In this document: piece after piece, positions 1 to 6,089 of the stretch | Layout of the letters: every line of letters starts with the position of its first letter | Position numbering within the stretch: the first letter of the stretch is position 1 | Origin: Pseudomonadota bacterium | Lineage (GTDB): Bacteria > Pseudomonadota > Alphaproteobacteria > Sphingomonadales > Sphingomonadaceae | Assembly: GCA_023433445.1 (NCBI GenBank) | Contig: JAEZCS010000212.1 | Location: forward strand, 1 to 9,255 | Length of the DNA: 9,255 bases | Direction: 5' to 3' | Notes under the pieces: generated by a model | What the model saw: the letters and a program-made list of their open reading frames with translations, nothing else | The model's database searches: none | Told to the model about the DNA's origin: nothing | Program-made: the position numbers and the translations under genes

Positions 1-1004
1 CACCCGGAAGCGCCGCCGTGCTGCTGAATGGCCTGCTGCTGCATTGCCATGACCGCAAGTTGGTCAATCAGGCCTATCTCGACAGGCATGTGGTGGTGCC
101 CTCCGGCTTCTGGGCGCGCTTGCGGGATGGGCATGACCTGTGGTCCGTGGCCCGGCGTTGCGGGATGCAGGCAGGTGAGGTTCGCGCCCTATATGATTTG
201 ATGGCGGCGGGGCGACAGGTCGTGACCTTGCTTGATGATGGCGACGCAGGCCTGATGCAGGCCGCGCTCAACCTTCATCTTTCCATGGGGTGGATAGGAC
301 GCCCGGGCGCGGCTCCGTTCGCGCTGGCCCGGAACGCGGGCGCGATGGGCGCACGAGAGGTGGGATGCAGCAACGGGCAGCTCGCGGCGCATCGCGATTT
401 TTCCGATGACGCGCTTGGCTCGACCGCCCGCTTCTGGAGCGCAACGCGCATGGCGGAAGGGCCGGGGTTATCCGGCGATGACTTGCCGGATGCGATCGAG
501 CGGGGGGTGATCAAGGCGCTGTGGGTCGTCGGAGGCCTTGCCCCGGAACATCGCCTGTCGTCTCTCTTGGCCAAGGTGCCTTTGGTCATCATGACGACGC
601 CGTGGGTGCCCGAAGTCGGAGCGAAGAATCTTTTGGCGTTACCGTCTCCGGTCTGGATCGAGAAGGATGGCACGGCGACCGGCGCGGATCGGTTGATCAG
701 CAGGCAGCGCCGAGTCTTTCCCCTGCCGGGCGAAGCGAAGCCGGACTGGTGGAGCGTGACGCAGATTGGGCGCGCCATGGGGTGGGGCGACGCCTTCCAT
801 TATGAGCGGCCCGCCGAAATCTATCGCGAGCATGTGCGGCTGACCGGCTATCGCAATGGTGGCGAGAGGCTGCTTGATCTGCGGCGGCATGCGCCGATAT
901 CGAACCCCGCTTATGATGAGCTGACGCCGTGGCGGTGGGGTGAGATACCTTTTGACGAGGGGCGCTTCCCGACGTCCGATGGCAAGGCCAGGCTGCTAAC
1001 CTAG
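1..1004 (+). CDS. NasA-like assimilatory nitrate reductase, molybdopterin subunit; 5' cut by window, C-terminal domain missing
   Basis: The frame is already open at the left edge (first full codon at 3), so the GTG at 18 is an internal Val and the true start lies outside. The 333 visible residues resemble the middle of bacterial NasA/NarB, the cytoplasmic Mo-bisMGD enzymes that reduce nitrate to nitrite. Recognisable blocks are LNGLL near the start, NLHLSMGWIGRPGAAPF, AMGAREVG, LAAHRDF, IKALW, EKDGT, ISRQR and PGEAKPDWW. Several positions differ from what I recall of the family: the usual GVNQS-x2-GT stretch is replaced by a shorter GDAG-containing segment, the ATNP motif after IKALW reads VGGLAP, and TNSERRISRQR reads TGADRLISRQR. 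The frame stops after DGKARLLT, before the molydopterin-dinucleotide-binding domain expected at the C-terminus. The TAG lies 2 bases inside the repeat starting at 1001. It could be a decaying gene or a repurposed protein that no longer holds the normal cofactor. Family membership is fairly sure; activity is doubtful. Confidence 0.75.
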   Translation, partial: PGSAAVLLNGLLLHCHDRKLVNQAYLDRHVVVPSGFWARLRDGHDLWSVARRCGMQAGEVRALYDLMAAGRQVVTLLDDGDAGLMQAALNLHLSMGWIGRPGAAPFALARNAGAMGAREVGCSNGQLAAHRDFSDDALGSTARFWSATRMAEGPGLSGDDLPDAIERGVIKALWVVGGLAPEHRLSSLLAKVPLVIMTTPWVPEVGAKNLLALPSPVWIEKDGTATGADRLISRQRRVFPLPGEAKPDWWSVTQIGRAMGWGDAFHYERPAEIYREHVRLTGYRNGGERLLDLRRHAPISNPAYDELTPWRWGEIPFDEGRFPTSDGKARLLT

Positions 1005-1107
1005 AGCATCGTGCGGAAAAGTGGGAACCGGTTTTCCGCTGAAAACGATGCGAAAACAAAAAACTAGAGCACGCGACCTGCGTCCGATTAAACGCAGCGT
1101 GCTCTAG
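1001..1107. repeat. Composite palindromic intergenic repeat (two hairpin modules)
   Basis: CTAGAGC occurs at 1001-1007 and 1064-1070, with its inverse GCTCTAG at 1101-1107. Module 1 has GCATCGT (1006-1012) pairing with ACGATGC (1045-1051), and GCGGAAAA (1013-1020) pairing with TTTTCCGC (1032-1039). Module 2 has CTAGAGCACGC (1064-1074) pairing with GCGTGCTCTAG (1097-1107), and an inner CTGCGT/ACGCAG stem closing an 8-base loop at 1084-1091. Elements of this design are common in intergenic regions of sphingomonads and rhizobia, which is recollection rather than a search. It sits between two converging genes and supplies a TAG stop to each. Confidence 0.85.
1058..1107 (-). terminator. Probable intrinsic terminator for the GT4 gene, formed by repeat module 2
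   Basis: Read on the minus strand, the 11-bp stem of repeat module 2 (1107-1097 with 1074-1064) is followed directly by six T (1063-1058) and then GTTTTC. That is the arrangement of an intrinsic terminator. The stem includes the glycosyltransferase stop codon (1106-1104), so the last ribosome could interfere with folding. On the plus strand neither hairpin is followed by a T tract, so the truncated nitrate reductase gene has no comparable terminator here. Confidence 0.6.
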
Positions 1108-2276
1108 CCGGTGCGGGCTATGCCCTTCAGATGATGCAACAGCAGATCGGCGTTGGCTTCCCAGGTGAAGCGTAGTGCCGCGTCGCGCACCGCTTCGCGC
1201 TCGGGCGGATTGAAGAGAATTTCTCCGATGGCGGCGGCGATGGCTTCTGGATCGCGATCGACGATCTTGCCCGCTTCCGGTCGATCGAGCAGCTCGCGCG
1301 CGCCGCCCACATCGGTGACGACGATCGGCGTGCCGCAGGCGAGCGATTCGACCCAGGCGTTGGCGAGCCCTTCGGATGAGGAGGGCAGGGCCATCACGTC
1401 GGCGGCGGCGTAAATGCGCGGCAGCCGGTCATGTGGGACTGAACCCAGGAAGCCGATACGGCGGTCGACGCCCAGCTCTTCCGCCAGCTTTTCCAATGAC
1501 CGGCGATATTGACCCTGGCCAGCGAACAGCAGCGTCACGCCGGGCAGGCGAGGGAGCGCCTGCACGAGCAGATCCTGACCCTTGCGTGGTATGAGGGCGC
1601 CGACGCACAGCACCACGGGCCCTTCAAAGCCAAGGACATCCTTGGCGACGGCACGGTCCGCTATTTCGAAGCGATCGAGATCGACGCCCGTATAATGCAC
1701 GCGGATCTTGTCGGCATCCATGCCAAGCTTCACCATAGACCGGCGCATCGCGCTGGAGACGGCGAGCAGGCCAGCCGCTTCGGCCCCGGCGCGCTTGACC
1801 ATGGCGCGGGTGTCGCGCCGCTTGCCCCAATAGTGAATGTCCGCGCCGCGCGCTTTGACCGAAAAAGGAATGCCGAGCGCGCGCGACAGGCGTTGTGCGA
1901 CCGGGCCATCGGGGAAGAAGAAGCTGGCGTCGATGACGTCGAAGGGCTGCTGCGCATGCAGATGACGGACCAGCGGCAGGATTGCGCGGGTCATGCTGCC
2001 GACATTGTAGCGCGCGCCGATTTTCGGGATAGTCGAAAAGAGCGGGCGATAGACGGTCAGGTCCTTCCACCGTTCTTTGCGGGGAAGGGCGCGCAGCGGA
2101 GCATATTGGCTGGCGAGGCCGATCGGCCAGACCGGAATGCCAAGCGGTGCGATCACCGTGACATTCACATCCGGGCGGCTGGCGAGTTCCCGCGCCTGCC
2201 GCTCGACGAACACCCCGAAATTAGGGCGGCTCATGTCCGGAAATAGGGTCGAGAGCGTGAGGACATTCAACGTCAT
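1104..2276 (-). CDS. Glycosyltransferase family 4 (GT-B fold)
   Basis: This 390-residue cytoplasmic or membrane-associated enzyme should transfer a sugar from a nucleotide donor to a lipid or saccharide acceptor, probably for exopolysaccharide or another envelope glycan. The N-terminal domain opens with VLTLSTLFPDMSRPNFGVFVERQ, typical of GT4 enzymes from polysaccharide clusters. The C-terminal domain carries the donor-binding signatures GALIPRKGQDLLVQAL (226-241), FAGQGQ (251-256) and the EX7E motif E302-E310 in EGLANAWVE, followed by SLACGTPIVVTDVGG. I chose the ATG at 2276 because GGGAG (2286-2282) lies 5 bases upstream. The ATG at 2288 would add four residues and has no clear ribosome site. 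Sugar and acceptor cannot be told from sequence, and no other polysaccharide gene is visible here. Its stop codon and terminator both lie in the flanking repeat. The upstream neighbour on the same strand ends 58 bp away. Confidence 0.9.
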   Translation of the reverse strand: MTLNVLTLSTLFPDMSRPNFGVFVERQARELASRPDVNVTVIAPLGIPVWPIGLASQYAPLRALPRKERWKDLTVYRPLFSTIPKIGARYNVGSMTRAILPLVRHLHAQQPFDVIDASFFFPDGPVAQRLSRALGIPFSVKARGADIHYWGKRRDTRAMVKRAGAEAAGLLAVSSAMRRSMVKLGMDADKIRVHYTGVDLDRFEIADRAVAKDVLGFEGPVVLCVGALIPRKGQDLLVQALPRLPGVTLLFAGQGQYRRSLEKLAEELGVDRRIGFLGSVPHDRLPRIYAAADVMALPSSSEGLANAWVESLACGTPIVVTDVGGARELLDRPEAGKIVDRDPEAIAAAIGEILFNPPEREAVRDAALRFTWEANADLLLHHLKGIARTG

Positions 2277-2281
2277 GCCGT

Positions 2282-2286
2282 CTCCC
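2282..2286 (-). promoter_or_regulatory. Ribosome binding site deciding the GT4 start
   Basis: GGGAG on the minus strand is 5 bases before the ATG at 2276 and overlaps the alternative upstream ATG at 2288. This favours the downstream start. Confidence 0.6.
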
Positions 2287-2334
2287 ATAGGGCATCACAG
2301 TTAATTGAGAGTTAGGGGTGAAGTAAGGCTTTGG

Positions 2335-2898
2335 CTATAATTGTCTCACAAGCTGAACGGCGACGGCGCCCCATGGCGGATCGCTGATCACCTGCTGGCG
2401 GCTGCCGCTGCCGAGGGGGAGTATCTGTAACTTGTCGCCCTCTCGCCCGATGAGGCGGCCGAATACGAAGCGTCCGGCATGGCGGGGGAGCAAGATGTCG
2501 CGGTTGAGCGCGCTTGCGAACTCGTCCGGTCCTATGCGGCGGCACCAGATTTCATCGCCGCTGCGATAGTCGCCTATGCTGGCGGACACCTGCACGCCGA
2601 TCATGGCGTCAGCCGGGACAGGCGGGGGGAAGGACAGGCTTCGCGTTGGGGCGCGCGCGCCTTCGGGACCGAGCAGCGCCGCGACCGGCACGACGCTTTG
2701 TCCAGGAAGCGCGACAAGCTCCGATGACCCGACGCCCAGCGCTTCGGCGATCCGGTTCAGCCAGTTGACCGATACGGTTCGCGTCCCCGTTTCCAGGCGT
2801 CCAATGGTCTGCGCGGTCGTCGGCGGCTGGCAGAGCGCCGCCACCTGCTCCAGCGTCAAGCCCTTGGCTTTTCGAACTTCTCTTATCCGGGTAATCAT
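2335..2898 (-). CDS. XRE-family HTH regulator with degenerate S24/LexA-like C-terminal domain
   Basis: This 187-residue protein is probably a DNA-binding repressor. Residues 3-60 form a Cro/CI-type helix-turn-helix: IREVRKAKGLTLEQVAAL, then TAQTIGRLETGTRTVSVNWL as turn and recognition helix, then IAEALGV. A Pro-rich linker around 90-96 leads to a C-terminal part (98-185) laid out like an S24 peptidase domain: VQVSASIGDYRSGDEIW, FVFGRLIGREGDKLQILPLGSGS, and a final WGAVAVQLV strand. Neither the GDSM serine motif nor the catalytic lysine is evident. Arg stands in the FGRL segment where a KRL-type lysine is expected. Autocleavage of the LexA/CI kind is therefore unlikely, and the domain may only dimerise or sense a ligand. 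It is transcribed away from the DUF6456 gene across 96 bp and could control that gene and itself. The RBS is weak. The HTH is sure; the S24 relationship is moderate. Confidence 0.85.
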   Translation of the reverse strand: MITRIREVRKAKGLTLEQVAALCQPPTTAQTIGRLETGTRTVSVNWLNRIAEALGVGSSELVALPGQSVVPVAALLGPEGARAPTRSLSFPPPVPADAMIGVQVSASIGDYRSGDEIWCRRIGPDEFASALNRDILLPRHAGRFVFGRLIGREGDKLQILPLGSGSRQQVISDPPWGAVAVQLVRQL

Positions 2899-2926
2899 GC
2901 CTGTTCCAGATTTTACCTATTTGGTT

Positions 2927-2944
2927 TTTGTTCTTTCCTACAAA
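2927..2944. promoter_or_regulatory. Candidate operator dyad in the XRE/DUF6456 divergent promoter region
   Basis: TTTGT (2927-2931) and ACAAA (2940-2944) form a perfect inverted repeat around an 8-base spacer. It lies 29 bp upstream of the regulator's ATG and 50 bp upstream of the DUF6456 ATG. The 18-bp span suits an XRE dimer. The arms are short and AT-rich, so chance is a real alternative. Confidence 0.25.
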
Positions 2945-2982
2945 TGGTTCGCCGTGGCAAGTCCCTCCTTCAGCCCATTGCG

Positions 2983-2988
2983 AGGAGG
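2983..2988 (+). promoter_or_regulatory. Strong ribosome binding site of the DUF6456 gene
   Basis: A perfect AGGAGG lies 6 bases before the ATG at 2995. It decides that start over the in-frame ATG at 2944, which has no such site. Confidence 0.8.
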
Positions 2989-2994
2989 AAACGC

Positions 2995-3453
2995 ATGCGA
3001 AGCCAATATGTGGAGCAGCAGATCGAGGACCCGGCCGGGCGGATCCAGACAGTAGCCGTGAATGTCGGCGAATCGCCGCTGGCCTGGTTGCACGCGCGGG
3101 GTCATCTGAGCGAGCGATGTTATCGGGCGGGCGAATTGCTGCGGGCTGATTGGGAGAAGGCCGGTCTGGGGCCGCGCGTGACGATGCGTTGGGAGGCTGC
3201 ACCCGCAACGAGCGGGACAAGGCGAGGCGGAGGCGGTGGCGATCCCAGCATGGCGCAGCTTTCCGCGCGGGAGAGGTTCCACGCGGCAATCGCCGCAGCG
3301 GGGCCGGGGCTGAGCGACATATTGTGGCGGGTCGCCTGCGCTGGCGAAGGGCTGGTCGCAGCGGAGCGGGCGCTCGGATGGCCAAGCAGGGCAGGCAAGC
3401 TGGTGTTGACGTTGGCGCTCGAGCGGGTGGCGGCCTGGTACCGCGTGCCTTGA
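2995..3453 (+). CDS. DUF6456 domain-containing protein
   Basis: This 152-residue protein of unknown function is typical of alphaproteobacteria. The N-terminal half carries ESPLAWLHARGHLSERCYRAGELLRADWEKAGLGPRV-type sequence at about 26-62. A Gly/Arg-rich linker follows (74-84), then a helical C-terminal half (88-150) with AGPGLSDILWRVACAGEGL, AERALGWPSRAGKLVL and a final LERVAAWYR. The WPSRAGKLVLTLALERVA stretch looks like the end of a helix-turn-helix-type fold, so a DNA-binding role is possible but unproven. There is no signal peptide or membrane segment. It is divergent from the XRE regulator and converges on the Nudix gene with only 4 bp between stop codons (3453 and 3458), with no terminator between them. 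Confidence 0.8.
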   Translation: MRSQYVEQQIEDPAGRIQTVAVNVGESPLAWLHARGHLSERCYRAGELLRADWEKAGLGPRVTMRWEAAPATSGTRRGGGGGDPSMAQLSARERFHAAIAAAGPGLSDILWRVACAGEGLVAAERALGWPSRAGKLVLTLALERVAAWYRVP

Positions 3454-3457
3454 TGCG

Positions 3458-4003
3458 TCAGCGGCTCAGCTCTGGGCCGAGCAACAGCAGCAGCTTGACG
3501 TCGATCGCAAAGCCGTCCGCGCGCCAGGCGGCGACCCTCTGAGGCAACTCATCGAGGGGCACGCGGTGGACGCGAATATCCTCTCCGTCCACGCCTCCGC
3601 CCTCGCCGGTCTTCTGCAAGTCGTGGGCGCGGAACAGGCAAAAGCTTTCCGATACCATGCCGGGCGAGCTGTAAAATTCGCCAGCAGCCTCCATGCGTCC
3701 GGCGTGGTATCCGGTTTCTTCTTCCAGCTCCCGGATCGCGGCAAGCGTGGAGTCTTCGCCTTCTTCGGTGTCGCCGACCAGACCGGCAGGAAGCTCGATG
3801 CACCGGCGGCCAAGCGGCATGCGGAATTGTTCGACCAGCAGCACATGGCGCCGGCCATCCGCATCTTCATCAATGGCGAGGATCACGGCGGCATGAATGC
3901 CAGGCGCCCGACCGACATACTCCCATTTTCCTCGGCGCTTGGCGGTGATGAAGCGGCCCGCCCACATGATCTCTTCCGGGGCGGCCATGTCCTGTTCGCT
4001 CAT
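3458..4003 (-). CDS. Nudix hydrolase, ADP-ribose pyrophosphatase type
   Basis: The protein has 181 residues. Its complete Nudix box, GX5EX7REUXEEXGU, spans G77-Y99 (GDTEEGE, then RELEEETGY), with the metal-binding glutamates intact. EFYSSPGMVSES follows, placing Pro114 15 residues after the box, which marks the ADP-ribose pyrophosphatase subgroup. The expected reaction is hydrolysis of ADP-ribose, or a related NDP-sugar, to AMP and ribose 5-phosphate in the cytoplasm. VLLVEQFRMPLGRRCIELPAGL just before the box is also typical. No signal peptide is seen. The ATG overlaps the stop of the upstream membrane TPM gene (ATGA, 4003-4000), so translation is probably coupled and the gene is the last of the lemA operon. 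Substrate choice among ADP-ribose and nucleotide sugars is not settled by sequence. Confidence 0.9.
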   Translation of the reverse strand: MSEQDMAAPEEIMWAGRFITAKRRGKWEYVGRAPGIHAAVILAIDEDADGRRHVLLVEQFRMPLGRRCIELPAGLVGDTEEGEDSTLAAIRELEEETGYHAGRMEAAGEFYSSPGMVSESFCLFRAHDLQKTGEGGGVDGEDIRVHRVPLDELPQRVAAWRADGFAIDVKLLLLLGPELSR

Positions 4004-4677
4004 AGTTCAATCAGCCTGTCGGGCAGTTCGTTGATGTCGTCGTGCGTGCCGGGAAAATGATTGGCCAGGACTGTGCCCACCTGGCGCACGGCCTGTGCGA
4101 GACCCTCGCCGGGCTGCCCCAAGCGGATGGCATTGATCAGCGCAGCCATCGCGTCCCCCCATGCTTCCGGCGCGACCTTTTCGTTTATCGCCCGATCGGC
4201 GACGATTTCGGCGCGATGTTCGTCCAACGAAAGATAGATCAGAACGCCGGTATGACCGCGCGTGCGGGCTTCGGCGGCGGTGCGGAAGAGCAGGACCGCG
4301 CGGCGTCGCACCCGGCGGGCTTTCGTCGCGCGCGGCGTCATCAGCATGCGCAGCGGCATGATGGCGAGGAGATAGCGCACCACCAGAAATTTCAGGATGA
4401 GAATGGCCGTCAGCCCGAGGAGCAGTTTCCAGTCGGCCAGTTCATGTTCCCAATCGAGCAGCAAAGACGACAGGAAGGCCCGTAAGTGGGCGGGGAAGGC
4501 CGCCATGAGCGCCAGCGCAAGGAAGACGGCGGCCGCCGCCCAACTGAGCCCGACATCATGATAGCTGTCCGACCGACGGGCGACCATCGTCACGATCTCG
4601 CCAGAGGTGTGCGCTTCCGCTTCCTTTACCGCGGCGGTCACAAGCTCATGATCGGCTTGGCTAAGCAGCAATTGCAT
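4000..4677 (-). CDS. Membrane protein with TPM domain interrupted by two transmembrane helices
   Basis: The protein has 225 residues. The first part (4-36) has the beginning of a TPM (TLP18.3/Psb32/MOLO-1) domain: SQADHELVTAAVKEAEAHTSGEIVTMVARRS. Two hydrophobic segments follow at about 44-63 and 85-108, then a very basic stretch, RATKARRVRRRA (116-127). The rest of the TPM domain resumes with TRGHTGVLIYLSLDEHRAEIVADRAINEKV (139-168) and runs to about 210. By the positive-inside rule the basic stretch after helix 2 should be cytoplasmic, which would put both TPM portions on the cytoplasmic side. The biochemical role of this branch is unknown. I chose the ATG at 4677, which shares one base with the upstream stop (TGATG). 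A GTG at 4680 is the alternative. The downstream Nudix start overlaps its stop by 4 bases. Confidence 0.85.
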   Translation of the reverse strand: MQLLLSQADHELVTAAVKEAEAHTSGEIVTMVARRSDSYHDVGLSWAAAAVFLALALMAAFPAHLRAFLSSLLLDWEHELADWKLLLGLTAILILKFLVVRYLLAIMPLRMLMTPRATKARRVRRRAVLLFRTAAEARTRGHTGVLIYLSLDEHRAEIVADRAINEKVAPEAWGDAMAALINAIRLGQPGEGLAQAVRQVGTVLANHFPGTHDDINELPDRLIEL

Positions 4678-5474
4678 CACCAGCCCCCCGACGCGCCGCC
4701 GCCGCCAAAACTGCCGCCACCTGAGAAGCCGCCGCCTCCACCGCCGCCGCCGCCCCAGCCGCCGCCTCCCGAACCCCAGCCGGAGCCCATGCCAGGGCCC
4801 CAGAGGATCACTGGCGCGCCGCCGCCCCGGCGATAGCGTTTGCCGCCGCGCGCGCGGGAAAGGAGGGGCAGCAGCACGAAGAAGACGAAGAACATGATGA
4901 TCCAGAAGCCCAGGATGCCGCCGCCTCCGCTGCCCTGCTTGCGCGCTTCAGCCTCTGCCTGCGCGGCGCGTGCGCGCGCCTGCTCGGGAGGCAGAGCGAG
5001 CAGCGAGGTGATCTGGTCGACCCCTGCGCTGATCCCGCCTGCCATGTCGCCCGCCTTGAAACGCGGGGTGATGGCGTTGCGGATGATCTGCGAGGATAAG
5101 GCGTCCGTCAGTATGCCTTCGACGCCATAGCCAACCTCTATGCGCACCTTGCGTTCATTGGGAGCGACGATCAGCAGGACGCCCTGGTTTTCCTTGTCAC
5201 CAATGCCCCAGGCGCGTCCGAGCCGGTAGCCATAGTCCGATATGTCATAGCCTTGAAGGTCGGGGATGGTGGCGACCACCAGCGCCCGCCCGCTCGCCTG
5301 CTTTTGCGCGATCAGCTTCTGGCTCAGCGCCTGTTTCTGCGCGGGATCAAGGATGTTCGCGGCATCCACCACGCCCTTGTCGTCGAACTTCGGAAAGCTC
5401 TGCGCGCTGGCGGCCGGAGCAAGTCCGAGCACACCAGCCAGCAGCGCGATGATCAGGAGCAAATGGCGGAGCAT
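4677..5474 (-). CDS. YgcG-type secreted/membrane TPM domain protein with Gly-rich tail
   Basis: The protein has 265 residues. A signal peptide occupies 1-24 (hydrophobic core LLLIIALLAGVLGLAP, likely cleavage after ASA). The TPM domain runs about 30-160: VVDAANILDPAQKQAL, GRALVVATIPDLQGYDISDYG, WGIGDKENQGVLLIVAPNERKVRIEVGYGVEG and LTDALSSQIIRNAITPRFK. An Ala/Arg/Glu-rich helix (163-180) leads to a transmembrane segment at about 187-206, then a basic patch RARGGKRYRRGGG and a tail that is almost all Gly, Ser, Trp and Phe (231-265). The TPM domain should face the periplasm and the Gly-rich tail the cytoplasm. The layout matches the YgcG family, which often travels with LemA. The domain is called a phosphatase in databases, but the bacterial function is poorly settled. 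It starts 9 bp after the lemA stop with no good RBS, which suggests coupling. Confidence 0.9.
   Translation of the reverse strand: MLRHLLLIIALLAGVLGLAPAASAQSFPKFDDKGVVDAANILDPAQKQALSQKLIAQKQASGRALVVATIPDLQGYDISDYGYRLGRAWGIGDKENQGVLLIVAPNERKVRIEVGYGVEGILTDALSSQIIRNAITPRFKAGDMAGGISAGVDQITSLLALPPEQARARAAQAEAEARKQGSGGGGILGFWIIMFFVFFVLLPLLSRARGGKRYRRGGGAPVILWGPGMGSGWGSGGGGWGGGGGGGGGFSGGGSFGGGGASGGW
4680..4784 (-). repeat. Low-complexity GGN-codon tract encoding the Gly-rich tail
   Basis: The last 35 codons of the YgcG-type gene are mostly GGC/GGA/GGG with a few Trp, Phe and Ser codons. They appear on the plus strand as runs of CCGCC. Such tracts can vary in length by slippage in steps of 3. Confidence 0.8.
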
Positions 5475-5483
5475 TACTGGCGC

Positions 5484-6089
5484 TTAGTTGCCGAAGTCTA
5501 CCTTGGGCGCTTCCTCCGCTCCCGGCGTTGTCGCCTGGAAGGGCGTCATGGGCTTGGCACCATGGATGATCTTGGCGCCGATCGCGTCGGGGAAAGTGCG
5601 GATGCGCGTGTTATAGGCGCGGACCGCTTCATTATAGTCGCGGATGGCGACGGCGATGCGGTTCTCGGTTCCTTCCAGCTGCGATTGCAGATCGAGGAAA
5701 TTCTGGTTGGCCTTGAGATCGGGATAGGCCTCAACCGACGCGAGCAGCCGCCCAAGGCCCTGGCTGAGTTGCGCTTGCGCCTGCTGGAATTGCTGGACCT
5801 TGGCAGGATCGGACAGATCCTCGGCATTGACCTGCACCGACGTCGCCTTGGCGCGTGCTTCGGTGACCCTGACCAGCGTGTCCTGTTCCTGCTTGCCGGC
5901 CGCCTTCACAGTGGCGACGAGATTGTCGATCAGGTTGGAGCGGCGCTGATACTGCGCCTGGACATCGGCCCATTTGGCTTTGGCGGCCTCTTCAGCGGTC
6001 GGCACGCTGTTGATGCCGCAAGCCGACAGAGCAAAGGCGGTCAGCAGCGGGAGGAAGAGGGTAGGGAAAAAGCGACGCAGGATCGTCAT
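5484..6089 (-). CDS. lemA: LemA family lipoprotein
   Basis: The protein has 201 residues. The signal peptide ends in a lipobox, L21-S22-A23-C24, so Cys24 should be lipidated and the protein anchored in a membrane facing the periplasm. The LemA signatures are clear: YQRRSNLIDNLVATVK (47-62), a long helical middle with Gln/Ala-rich stretches (97-112), and YPDLKANQNFLDLQSQLEG followed by TENRIAVAIRDYNEAVRAYN (122-160). The fold is expected to be all-helical. LemA proteins are widespread but of unclear molecular function, and their genes often adjoin TPM genes as here. This is the first gene of the operon lemA, YgcG-type TPM, membrane TPM, Nudix. GAGGA (6100-6096) lies 6 bases before the ATG, supporting the start. 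The gene is divergent from mscL across 103 bp. Confidence 0.92.
   Translation of the reverse strand: MTILRRFFPTLFLPLLTAFALSACGINSVPTAEEAAKAKWADVQAQYQRRSNLIDNLVATVKAAGKQEQDTLVRVTEARAKATSVQVNAEDLSDPAKVQQFQQAQAQLSQGLGRLLASVEAYPDLKANQNFLDLQSQLEGTENRIAVAIRDYNEAVRAYNTRIRTFPDAIGAKIIHGAKPMTPFQATTPGAEEAPKVDFGN

Noticed and set aside
1509..2246. Plus-strand open frame of 245 codons
   Set aside because: It is antisense to the GT4 glycosyltransferase, which carries the family motifs. No RBS or motif supports the plus-strand reading.
2336..2341. Perfect TATAAT on the plus strand
   Set aside because: It overlaps the stop codon of the XRE gene, has no -35 at a suitable spacing (TTGAGA is 25 bases away), and would drive only antisense RNA into the regulator gene.
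2930..2950. Two GTTC half-sites suggesting an alphaproteobacterial LexA box
   Set aside because: The spacer is 13 bases, not the 7 required by GTTC-N7-GTTC.
2944..2994. Upstream in-frame ATG extending the DUF6456 protein by 17 residues
   Set aside because: A perfect AGGAGG is placed 6 bases before the ATG at 2995. The extension overlaps the likely promoter region.
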